A DNA stretch of 64,000 nt from positions 327,001 through 391,000 of the forward strand of contig CP019797.1 of the NCBI GenBank assembly GCA_002951995.1, written 5' to 3'. The stretch comes from Stenotrophomonas acidaminiphila. Its GTDB lineage: Bacteria > Pseudomonadota > Gammaproteobacteria > Xanthomonadales > Xanthomonadaceae. This document shows positions 41,238 to 49,361 of the stretch, one piece after another. Both the position numbers and the translations under genes were made by a program. Numbering within the stretch: position 1 is the first letter of the stretch; every line of letters starts with the position of its first letter. The notes below the pieces were generated by a model. It saw only the letters and a list, made by a program, of their open reading frames with translations. It did no database searches and was not told where the DNA came from.

Positions 41238-43952
41238 ATGCGCCAGGCGACATTCGGTTTTGGATCGATGCAAGTCCAGTTGGCAAGGATCTGGCGCGTG
41301 CTGCTGCCGTGCCTGCTGTGTGCCTTCGCCGGCATCGCCGCGGCCGCGCCGCTGCAGGCGCAGTGGAGCTTCCGCCTGTTGCCGGGCGATGCGCAGCTGC
41401 CGGCGCACCCCGGGCTCGATACCTGGCGCCCGGCGCAGGTGCCGGGCAGCGTGCATGACGACCTGCAGACGGCCGGCGTGATCGGCGATCCCTACGTGGG
41501 CGCGGCCGAGGCCGGGCTGCAGTGGATCGGCCTGGCCGACTGGGAATACCGCGCGCGTTTCGACGTCGACGCGGCCACGCTGGCGCGCCGCCATGCCGAA
41601 CTGCGCTTCGACGGCCTGGACACCTTCGCCGAGGTCAGCCTCAACGGCCAGCCGCTGCTGAAGGCCGACAACGCGCACCGCACCTGGCGCGCGCGCGTCG
41701 ACGGGCGCCTGCGCGCGCAGGACAACGAGCTGCGCGTCGTGTTCCGCTCGCCGATCCGCACCCTGCTGCCGCGGGTGCAGGCGATGCCGCACAAGATCGC
41801 CGGCAACTATCCCTCGCCCTATGGCGACGAGCCCAAGGACGCCATGGTCGGCAACTTCGCGCGCAAGCCGGCCTACCACTTCGGCTGGGACTGGGGCCCG
41901 CGCTACGTCACCGCCGGCGTATGGCGGCCAGTGCACCTGGACAGCTGGGACCAGCACCGCATCACCGACCTGGCCGTGCGCACCGACGCGCTGGATGACC
42001 AGCGCGCGCGCCTGGGTGTGCTGCTGCAGGTGGAGCGGGGCGCCACGACCGGCAAGGCCAGCGTCGCAGTGGATGTGCTCGACCCCGACGGGCGCCGCGT
42101 CGCCAGCCTCGAACGCGAAGTCACCCTGCATCCCGGCCAGAACACGGTGCAACTGCCGCTGGAGATCGCGCAGCCGCGGCGCTGGTGGCCGGTGGGCTAT
42201 GGCGCACAGGACCGCTACACCGTGCAGGCGCGCATCGATGGCGGTGGCGATCCGGCGCGCGAAGCGCTGCGGCGCACCGGCCTGCGCACGGTGGAACTGC
42301 GCCGCGAGGCGGACGCCGATGGCGGCCAGGGCTTCGCCTTCGTCATCAACGGTGTGCCGGTGTTCGCCAAGGGCGCCAACGTCATTCCGTTCGAATCGTT
42401 CCCGGCGCGGGTCACCCGCGAGCGTCTGCGCCGCGACCTGCAGGCCGCGCGCGACGCCAACATGAACATGCTGCGCAACTGGGGTGGCGGCTACTACGAG
42501 AGCGACGACTTCTTCGACATCACCGACGAACTGGGGCTGCTGGTGTGGCAGGACTTCATGTTCGGTGGCGGCATGCAGCCCGGCTACGACCCGGGGTTCC
42601 GCACCAACGTGGTGGCCGAGGCGCGCGACAACATCCGCCGCCTGCGCCACCACCCGAGCATCGTGCTGTGGTGCGGCAACAACGAAGAGGAAACCGCGTG
42701 GAAGGACTGGGGGCACGGCAAGGCGCTGGCCGCCGCCGACCCCGGGTTCGCGGCCAAGGTGTGGCAGGGCTACGTGGACCTGTTCGGCAACGACCTGCGC
42801 CAGGTGGTGGCCGAGGAGGCGCTGGGCGTGCCCTACTGGTCCAGCTCCCCGGGCAACGACCTGGACGCCAAGGCCAACGACTCCCGGCGCGGCGACAAGC
42901 ACTACTGGGATGTGTGGGGCGGCCCGGCGCTGCCGACGACCGCCTACCTGCGCGAGACGCCGCGCTTCATGTCCGAGTACGGCCTGCAGGCGTGGCCGCA
43001 GCTGTCCACGGTGGACGCATTTGCCACGCCCGACGAGCAGCGCATCGACGGGCCGGTGATCCTTGCCCACCAGAAGTTCATGGCCGGCCAGGGCAACGAA
43101 CGCCTGCTGCACTACATCGAGCGCGAGTACGGCACGCCGGCCTCGTTCGCCGATTTCATCTACCTCAGCCAGGTGATGCAGGCCGAGGGCATTGAACTGG
43201 CGGCGCTGCACCACCGCGCCTCGCGGCCGTACACGATGGGCTCGCTGTACTGGCAGCTCAACGACGTGTGGCCGGGCGCGTCATGGTCGAGCCTGGATTA
43301 CTTCGGCCACTGGAAGGCGCTGCATTACCACGCGCGCCGCTTCTTCGCCGAGGTGGCCGTGGCGGCGCTGCGCGACGAGGACGGCGTCACCCGCTTCCGC
43401 CTGCTCAACGATGGCCGCCAGCCGCTCACCGCGCAGTGGCGCGTGCGGGTCATGGACGTGGCCGGTGGCGAGTTCGCGCGCCAGCAGGAAACCATCACCC
43501 TGGCGCCGATGGCCGCGACCGCGGTGGCCGATCTGGTCGATGCCGACCTGCTCAAGGGCCACGACCCGGCACGCAGCGTGGCGGCGTTCGAGCTGCTGCG
43601 CGACGGCGAGGTGGTCGCGCGGCGGCTGGTGCATTTCGTGCCGGCCAGGGAACAGGCGCTGGCCGCCGGCCAGCTGCGCGCCGAGCTGGTTGCCGACGGC
43701 GGCGACTATCGCCTGCGACTGCACGCCGATGGCCTGGTGCGCGCGGTGTGGGTCGATTTCGGCGACACCGGCGCCCGCGTGGACGACAACGCCTTCGACC
43801 TGCTGCCGGGCGAAACCCGCGAGCTGCGCGTGGACGCCGACGCCCGTCTCGACGCACTGCGCGCCGCGCTGCGCGTGCGCACCCTGGGCGACACCCTGCA
43901 CGCCGCTTCCACTTCCCCGCACGACCCCGCTTCCACCCCGAGGACCCGATGA
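41238..43952 (+). CDS. GH2 beta-mannosidase (exported)
   Basis: A 904-residue family 2 glycoside hydrolase of the beta-mannosidase type, which would remove the core beta-linked mannose left after alpha-mannosidase action. The start at 41238 follows GGGAGGCAGG; a second in-frame ATG at 41268 would give a more typical signal peptide (QLARIWRVLLPCLLCAFAGI). Domains: sugar-binding (LDTWRPAQVPGSVHDDLQ, WIGLADWEYRARFDVD), Ig-like, then the TIM barrel with acid/base region VLWCGNNEEETAW and nucleophile region RFMSEYGLQAWPQLST, and GSLYWQLNDVWPGASWSSLD. Its stop overlaps the GH47 start. Confidence 0.94.
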   Translation: MRQATFGFGSMQVQLARIWRVLLPCLLCAFAGIAAAAPLQAQWSFRLLPGDAQLPAHPGLDTWRPAQVPGSVHDDLQTAGVIGDPYVGAAEAGLQWIGLADWEYRARFDVDAATLARRHAELRFDGLDTFAEVSLNGQPLLKADNAHRTWRARVDGRLRAQDNELRVVFRSPIRTLLPRVQAMPHKIAGNYPSPYGDEPKDAMVGNFARKPAYHFGWDWGPRYVTAGVWRPVHLDSWDQHRITDLAVRTDALDDQRARLGVLLQVERGATTGKASVAVDVLDPDGRRVASLEREVTLHPGQNTVQLPLEIAQPRRWWPVGYGAQDRYTVQARIDGGGDPAREALRRTGLRTVELRREADADGGQGFAFVINGVPVFAKGANVIPFESFPARVTRERLRRDLQAARDANMNMLRNWGGGYYESDDFFDITDELGLLVWQDFMFGGGMQPGYDPGFRTNVVAEARDNIRRLRHHPSIVLWCGNNEEETAWKDWGHGKALAAADPGFAAKVWQGYVDLFGNDLRQVVAEEALGVPYWSSSPGNDLDAKANDSRRGDKHYWDVWGGPALPTTAYLRETPRFMSEYGLQAWPQLSTVDAFATPDEQRIDGPVILAHQKFMAGQGNERLLHYIEREYGTPASFADFIYLSQVMQAEGIELAALHHRASRPYTMGSLYWQLNDVWPGASWSSLDYFGHWKALHYHARRFFAEVAVAALRDEDGVTRFRLLNDGRQPLTAQWRVRVMDVAGGEFARQQETITLAPMAATAVADLVDADLLKGHDPARSVAAFELLRDGEVVARRLVHFVPAREQALAAGQLRAELVADGGDYRLRLHADGLVRAVWVDFGDTGARVDDNAFDLLPGETRELRVDADARLDALRAALRVRTLGDTLHAASTSPHDPASTPRTR
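41260..41273. promoter_or_regulatory. Predicted LacI-family operator 5, at the GH2 gene start
   Basis: TTGGATCGATGCAA is a full match to TTNNATCGATNNAA, 22 bases into the GH2 gene as annotated here, or across the alternative start codon at 41268. Confidence 0.4.
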
Positions 43953-45381
43953 TGAACCGAGCCCTGCGCAACGCCCCCCTGGCCGCCGCCCTGCTGCTGG
44001 CGCTGTCCGCCTGCAGCCCGTCGCCGCCCGCCGCCGCGCCGGCCGATGCGGCGACCACCGCCACCCCGGCCGCCACCGCCGACGTGCCGGCGGTCGACGC
44101 CGCCGAGGCCGCACGCATGGCCGAGCAGGTGCGCGAGGCCACCCGCCATGCCTGGCAGGGCTACATGCAGTACGCCAGGGGCCACGACGACCTGAAGCCG
44201 ATCAGCGCGCAGCCGCGCGACTGGTACCCGGCGCCGCTGCTGATGTCGCCGGTCGACGCGCTGGACACGCTGCTGCTGCTGGGCCTGGACAAGGAGGCCA
44301 ACGAGGCGCGCGAACTGATCGTCGGCCAGCTGTCGTTCGACCAGGACATCGAAGTGCAGAACTTCGAGGTCACCATCCGCCTGCTCGGTGGCCTGCTGTC
44401 GGCCTACCAGATGACCAACGACGCGCGCCTGCTCAAGCTCGCCGACGACCTCGGCACGCGGCTGTCGCCGGTGTTCGACAGCCCCACCGGCCTGCCGTAC
44501 ACCCACGTCAACCTGCGCACCGGCAAGACCCGCGGCACGATCAGCAACCCGGCCGAAACCGGCACCCTGCTGCTGGAGTTCGGCACCCTGGCCAGGCTCA
44601 CCGGCAAGCAGGCGTACTACGACAAGGCCAAGCGCGCGCTGGTGGAAACCTACAAGCGCCGCTCGAAGATCGGCCTGGTCGGGCTGAACATCAATGTCGA
44701 GACCGGTGAGTGGACCAACAAGGACGCCTCGATCGCCGGCGGCATCGACTCCTACTACGAGTACCTGCTCAAGTGCTGGAAGCTGTTCGGCGATGAGGAC
44801 TGCAAGCGCATGTGGGAGGACAGCATCGGCCCGCTCAACCGGTACCTGGCCGACGAGGTGCGCGACGGCGAGCTGTGGTACGGCCACGCCGACATGGACA
44901 GCGGCGCGCGTACGTCCACCACCTATGGCGCGCTGGATGCGTTCATGCCGGGGCTGCTGGCGCTGGGGGCGACCTGGAACGCGCCAGGCGCCTGCAGGAG
45001 TCCAACCTGAAGATGTGGCGGCTGCATGGCATCGAGCCGGAATCGCTGGACTACGCGGCGATGCAGGTGCGCTCGCCGGGTTACGCGCTGCGTCCGGAAA
45101 TCGTCGAGTCGGCCTACTACCTGCACCATTACACCGGCGACGCGCGCTACCGCGGCATGGGCAAGGAGTTCTTCGAGGACTTCGTGAAATACACCCGCAC
45201 CGAACACGGCTTCTCGGCGCTGAAGGATGTGCGCAGCAAGGAGAAGGACGACTCGATGGAGAGCTTCCTGTTCGCCGAGACCTTCAAGTACTACTACCTG
45301 CTGTTCGCCCCCGCCGAGACCCTGGACTTCGACGGCGTGGTGTTCAACACCGAAGCGCATCCGCTGCGCCGCACCTGGTGA
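43949..45381 (+). pseudogene. GH47 alpha-mannosidase lipoprotein, frameshifted in a G run
   Basis: Two frames together give an about 477-residue family 47 (class I) alpha-mannosidase, calcium-dependent enzymes best known from the eukaryotic ER and Golgi where they cleave alpha-1,2-mannose. The N-terminus has a lipobox (LLLALSACSPS, Cys about residue 19). Family segments: PVDALDTLLLLGLDKEA, QNFEVTIRLLGGLLSAY, GGIDSYYEYLLKCWKL, then after the break RPEIVESAYYLHHYTGD, ESFLFAETFKYYYLLF and the calcium-binding FNTEAHPLRR. The first frame breaks at GGGGG (44965-44969); one more G gives LLALGGDLERARRLQESNL. It is the last gene of the mannoside operon, overlapping GH2 by ATGA. Confidence 0.9.
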
Positions 45382-45394
45382 GCGCACGCCGGCC

Positions 45395-45416
45395 CCCTCT
45401 CCCCGCGGGGAGAGGG
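45395..45416. terminator. Perfect 22-base palindrome ending the mannoside operon
   Basis: CCCTCTCCCC GC GGGGAGAGGG lies 13 bases past the GH47 stop. It has no T tract; similar CCCTCTCC palindromes occur as dispersed 3'-end elements in this group, so it may be a repeat serving as terminator. Confidence 0.6.
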
Positions 45417-45523
45417 CGGCTGCGGTTGCGTCGCTTTAAACCTTTCTGCACCTGTCCGCCATCCAACCTCCAATCGCGCACCTGTCGGTGCGCATTGGCC
45501 ATCCCCGACCCTGGAGACATTGG

Positions 45524-46633
45524 ATGTCGACCACGCTCTGCCGGCTGTTGCTGCTGGCGCTACTTGCCCTGCTGGCCGGCGCGCCGGCCACCGCCGCTTC
45601 CCTGGCCGATGCCAATGCCGCCGCCCGCGACTTCGTCCGCGCGACCATGAAGGCGCGGGGCATCCCGGGCCTGCAGGTCGCGGTGGTCCGCGATGGTCGC
45701 GTGGTGTTCTCCGAAAGCCACGGCCTGGCCAATGTTGAGAACCGCGTGCCGGTCGAACCCACGACCCTGTTCCCGATCAACTCCGCGACCAAGGCCTTCA
45801 CCGGCGTGGCGGTGATGCAGCTGGAGCAGGCCGGGCGCGTCGACCTGGAGGCGCCGATCTCGACCTACCTGGCGGACCTGCCGCCGGCGTGGCGTGGGAT
45901 CCGCGTGCGCCAGCTGCTCGCGCATACCTCCGGGTTGCCGGACATCGTCGACGCGCAGGGGCTGGTCGGCACCGGCGCGGAGCCGGACGCGTGGCAGGCG
46001 GTGGCGGCGATGCCGCTGCAGGCCGCGCCGGGCGAGCGCTTCGCCTACAACCAGACCAACTACGGGCTGCTGGCGCGGATCGTCGAAGCGCAGGGCGCGA
46101 TGCCGTACGCGGCGTTCGTCGCTGAACACCAGTTCGCGCCGCTGCGGATGCGCCGTTCGCGCTTCGGCGACAGCTACGACCTGGTCGCCGGTGCGGCCAC
46201 CGTGTACAGCTTCCTGCCGCGCCGGAGCGATGCGCCGGGCATGCCCGCGCGGCTGTCGCACTGGTTCTACGACGTGCCGCACGGGCTGTGGGCGGGCGGC
46301 GGGATCCAGACCACCGCCAACGAACTGGCGCAGTGGCTGGTGGGGCTGATGCAGGGGCGGCTGCTCGATGCGGGTGTGCGCGAGCGCATGTGGGCGCCGG
46401 AGCGGTTGAACAATGGCGGCCTGGGCGACTGGGCCGCCGGCTGGCCGGTGGCCGGCGCCGCCCCGCATCGCGAAGTGACCAGCATGGGCGGCGCCCGCGC
46501 GGCCTTCCGCATCTATCCCGACGAGGGCCTGGCGGTGGTCGTGCTGACCAACCTGGTCGGTGCCGACCCGCAGGATTTCATCGCCGGGATCGCCGGGTTC
46601 TATCGCACGGTGCCGGCCGCCGCGGCGCGCTGA
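45524..46633 (+). CDS. Exported serine hydrolase of the beta-lactamase / AmpC-like family
   Basis: A 369-residue protein with a ribosome binding site (GGAG, 9 bases upstream), a signal peptide (LCRLLLLALLALLAGAPATAA) and the fold of class C beta-lactamases and D-peptidases. The catalytic SxxK is INSATKAFTG (about residues 84-93) and the YxN motif is FAYNQTNYG (about 173-181); HTSGLPDIVDA precedes it. A clear KTG is not seen; its place may be taken by SMGGARAAFRIY near the end. It may be a peptidase or esterase rather than a lactamase. It starts 142 bases after the mannoside operon and is probably a separate unit. Confidence 0.82.
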   Translation: MSTTLCRLLLLALLALLAGAPATAASLADANAAARDFVRATMKARGIPGLQVAVVRDGRVVFSESHGLANVENRVPVEPTTLFPINSATKAFTGVAVMQLEQAGRVDLEAPISTYLADLPPAWRGIRVRQLLAHTSGLPDIVDAQGLVGTGAEPDAWQAVAAMPLQAAPGERFAYNQTNYGLLARIVEAQGAMPYAAFVAEHQFAPLRMRRSRFGDSYDLVAGAATVYSFLPRRSDAPGMPARLSHWFYDVPHGLWAGGGIQTTANELAQWLVGLMQGRLLDAGVRERMWAPERLNNGGLGDWAAGWPVAGAAPHREVTSMGGARAAFRIYPDEGLAVVVLTNLVGADPQDFIAGIAGFYRTVPAAAAR

Positions 46634-46646
46634 CCCGGTATCGCAT

Positions 46647-46665
46647 GCCCGGCGCGCGGCCGGGC
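46647..46665. terminator. GC hairpin between convergent genes
   Basis: GCCCGGC / GCCGGGC with a 5-base loop fills the 39-base gap between the serine hydrolase gene and the end of priA. No T tract is present. Confidence 0.4.
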
Positions 46666-46672
46666 GCCGCCG

Positions 46673-48868
46673 TCAATACAGGTCCATCGGGTCCACGTCC
46701 AGCGACCAGCGCACGCGCCGTGCCTGCGGCAGCGGGTAGACCTGCGGCATCAGCGTGTCGAGCAGGCCGTGCAGCGCACGCCGCTGCGTGGCCGACAGCA
46801 GCAGCTGGGTACGCTGGAAACCGGCGCGGCGCGGCATCGGCGCCGGCATCGGGCCGTAGCATTCGACCGGGCTGGCGTCGGGAACGGCCTGTTTCACCGT
46901 GGCCAGGAACGCATTGGCATGCTCCACCTGCCTGGCCTCGGCGCGGATCAGCGCCAGATGCGCGAACGGCGGGAAGCCGGCGGCTTCGCGCTGCGCCAGT
47001 TCGGCATCGGCGAAGGCGTGGTAGCCGCCGTTGACCAGCGTGTGCAGCAACGCGTTGTCCGGGTGGTGGGTCTGCAGCCAGACCTCGCCGGGGCGGTCGG
47101 CGCGGCCGGCGCGGCCGGCGACCTGGATCAACTGCTGGGCCAGCTTCTCGCTGGCGCGGAAGTCGGCCGAGAACAGGCCTTCGTCGATCCCCACCACCAC
47201 CACCAGGGTCAGCCGCGGCAGGTCGTGGCCCTTGGCCAGGATCTGGGTGCCGACCAGGATGCCGGGTTGCGCGCCGAGGGTGGCCAGGGTCTGTTCCAGC
47301 GCGTCGCGGCGGGCGGTGGTGCCGCGGTCGATGCGCAGCACCGGGAAATCCGGGAACAGCTGCAGCAGCCGCTCCTCCAGCCGCTCGGTGCCGATGCCCT
47401 GCGGCTGCAGCGCCAGGCTGGCGCAGTCCGGGCAGGCCAGCGGCACCGGCGCGCGCGCGCCGCAATGGTGGCACTGCAGGCGGCGCCCGGCGCCATGCAC
47501 GGTCATCGGGGTGGTGTGCAACGGCGTGCTGCAGCGGCTGCACGGCGCGGTCCAGCCGCAGTCGTGGCACAACAGCACCGGCGCGTAACCCCGCCGGTTC
47601 TTGAACACCAGTACCTGGTTGCCGGCACGCAGGTGCTGGTCGATGCCGGCCAGCACTTCCGGCGAGAGGCCGTCCTGCAGTGGCCGCTTGCGCACGTCGA
47701 ACACCCGCACCGCCGGCGGTCGCGCGTCGCCGGCGCGCTGCTGCAGGCGCAGGTGGGTGTAGCGGCCGGCACGCGCGTTGTGCAGCGATTCCAGCGACGG
47801 CGTGGCGCTGCCCAGCACCACCGGCACGTCCAGCGCCTTGCCGCGCACCAGGGCGAAGTCGCGGGCGTGGTAGCGGATGCCGTCCTGCTGCTTGTAGCTG
47901 CCGTCGTGTTCCTCGTCGACGATCAGCAGCCCGGCCTGCGGCAGCGGCGTGAACACCGCCGAGCGGGTGCCGACGATCACCCGCGCCTGGCCGCGCGCGG
48001 CCGCCGCCCACACCCGTGCGCGCTCGTTGTCGTTCAGTCCCGAATGCAGCGCGTGCACGGCGATGCCCAGGCGGCCGCGGAAGCGCGCCAGCATCTGCGG
48101 GGTCAGGCCGATCTCCGGTACCAGCACCAGCGCCTGCCGGCCCTGCGCCAGGCAGCGGGCGATGGCCTGCAGGTAGACCTCGGTCTTGCCGCTGCCGGTG
48201 ACCCCGTCCAGCAGGAAGGGCTGGAAGCCGTCGGCCGCGGTGATCGCCGCGATCGCCGTGTGCTGCTGCGGGTTGGGGTCCAGCCCCGGCAGCGGCTGCG
48301 CAACCGCCGGTGCCGCCGCCAGCGCCACGCGCTGCGCGAAGCCGCGCTTGAGCAGGGCGCGCCCGGCCTCGCGCCAGCCGTCCATGCGCGCGGCCAGCGC
48401 ATCCTCGGCCAGGGGACCGTCGCCGAGCAGCTCGGCCAGGCGTCGCGGCCGGCTGCCCGCGCGCAGCCGCGACAGGCCCTCGCGACCGGCCGCGGTCAGT
48501 TCCCAGCCCCAGTCCTGGGTATCGGGCAGCGGTTCGCCGCGCCGCAGGGGCGCCGGCAGCGCGGTGGCGACCACCTCGCCGAGCGGCGCATGTGCATAGC
48601 GCGCCAGCCAGCGCAGCGAGGCATACAGTTCACCGCCGAGCAGCGGCGGGCCATCCAGCCATTGCAGCGCCTCGCGCAGGGTCGCCGGGTCCTGCACCGT
48701 GCCGATGCCCTCGACCATGCCGACCAGCTCGCGGTTGCCGAACGGCACCTTGATCCGGCGCCCGGCATCGCCGGCGTCCGGCGCCGGACTGCCGGGCGGG
48801 GGCAGGTAATCGAAGGTCTGCGGCAACGGAACCGGCAGCGCGATGCGCAGGGTGGGGCAGGTGGGCAT
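46673..48868 (-). CDS. priA: Primosomal replication restart helicase PriA
   Basis: A 731-residue helicase that reloads the replisome at stalled forks (E. coli PriA 732). The N-terminal 3'-DNA-binding domain (LRIALPVPLPQTFDYLPPP), Walker A GVTGSGKTEVYLQ (about residues 214-226), DEEH box LIVDEEHDGSYKQQ (about 312-325), the zinc domain with eight cysteines (LLCHDCGWTAPCSRCSTPL and CHHCGARAPVPLACPDC, about 430-475) and helicase motifs V-VI (GTQILAKGHD, QVAGRAGRADRPG) are complete. The end VDVDPMDLY-like (SLDVDPMDLY) is typical. Confidence 0.97.
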   Translation of the reverse strand: MPTCPTLRIALPVPLPQTFDYLPPPGSPAPDAGDAGRRIKVPFGNRELVGMVEGIGTVQDPATLREALQWLDGPPLLGGELYASLRWLARYAHAPLGEVVATALPAPLRRGEPLPDTQDWGWELTAAGREGLSRLRAGSRPRRLAELLGDGPLAEDALAARMDGWREAGRALLKRGFAQRVALAAAPAVAQPLPGLDPNPQQHTAIAAITAADGFQPFLLDGVTGSGKTEVYLQAIARCLAQGRQALVLVPEIGLTPQMLARFRGRLGIAVHALHSGLNDNERARVWAAAARGQARVIVGTRSAVFTPLPQAGLLIVDEEHDGSYKQQDGIRYHARDFALVRGKALDVPVVLGSATPSLESLHNARAGRYTHLRLQQRAGDARPPAVRVFDVRKRPLQDGLSPEVLAGIDQHLRAGNQVLVFKNRRGYAPVLLCHDCGWTAPCSRCSTPLHTTPMTVHGAGRRLQCHHCGARAPVPLACPDCASLALQPQGIGTERLEERLLQLFPDFPVLRIDRGTTARRDALEQTLATLGAQPGILVGTQILAKGHDLPRLTLVVVVGIDEGLFSADFRASEKLAQQLIQVAGRAGRADRPGEVWLQTHHPDNALLHTLVNGGYHAFADAELAQREAAGFPPFAHLALIRAEARQVEHANAFLATVKQAVPDASPVECYGPMPAPMPRRAGFQRTQLLLSATQRRALHGLLDTLMPQVYPLPQARRVRWSLDVDPMDLY

Positions 48869-48881
48869 GGGCGGCAGTGTA
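48868..48881 (-). promoter_or_regulatory. -10 element of a probably leaderless priA transcript
   Basis: On the minus strand TACACT (48876-48881) is 7 bases before the priA ATG, so the transcript would begin at the start codon; no ribosome binding site is seen. Confidence 0.4.
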
Positions 48882-49029
48882 GGGCGGTGGCCGGTGCCCG
48901 GCACACCCCCGCGCCCGCTGCCCGCGGGCCGCCCGCGCCTGCGCCTGCGCCGGCGGGCGCGCTACTTGCGTGCGCTTGTGCAGCGCCAGAAGCATAAACA
49001 CCGCGTAAACGCAGGCCCCGATTGGAGAT

Positions 49030-49250
49030 TTGGGCTTATCCACACAACTTGTGGATAACTCTGTGCATCAGCGTTGTGCTCCACGCGTCCAAGGCGGTGG
49101 TTGAAGCCTTTCAGTCAACTTGGTCAAAAAATAGCCACGCCATCAATATATTTAAAATCAACAACTTGGCCGTGAAACAAAAGCGAAATGTGGGCGCGCT
49201 GGCGCAATCGCGGGCATCCGGGGCCGGACTATTGACGCTGTGCACAAGTT
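49030..49250. other. AT-rich intergenic region with DnaA boxes and an IHF consensus site
   Basis: The 493 bases between priA and the next gene (48869-49361) carry no supportable gene. They contain two perfect DnaA boxes in opposite orientation, TTATCCACA (49036-49044) and TGTGGATAA (49050-49058), a near match TGTGCATCA (49062-49070), a further TGTGCACAA (49239-49247), an AT-rich patch (about 49126-49165, with AATATATTTAAAA) and an exact IHF consensus AATCAACAACTTG (49156-49168). This composition is foreign to the GC-rich surroundings and looks like a DnaA-binding control or origin-like site. No dnaA, dnaN or rpmH is nearby. Confidence 0.6.
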
Positions 49251-49361
49251 GCGGCATGGGCCGCCCGCAACGGCGTGAAGAGCGCGTGGAGGCCGCCGCC
49301 GGCGGCATCTGCAGGGCGGGATCGGCTGGGTATCATTCCCGCCGATGAAGGAGTCCACCTG

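Noticed and set aside
49030-49250. This region as the main chromosomal oriC
   Set aside because: dnaA, dnaN, recF, gyrB, rpmH and rnpA are not in the neighbourhood, and only two perfect DnaA boxes are present; kept only as a DnaA-control or origin-like site.
49022-49348. A 108-codon frame across the DnaA-box region
   Set aside because: No plausible start, no motif, and it contains the AT-rich regulatory patch.
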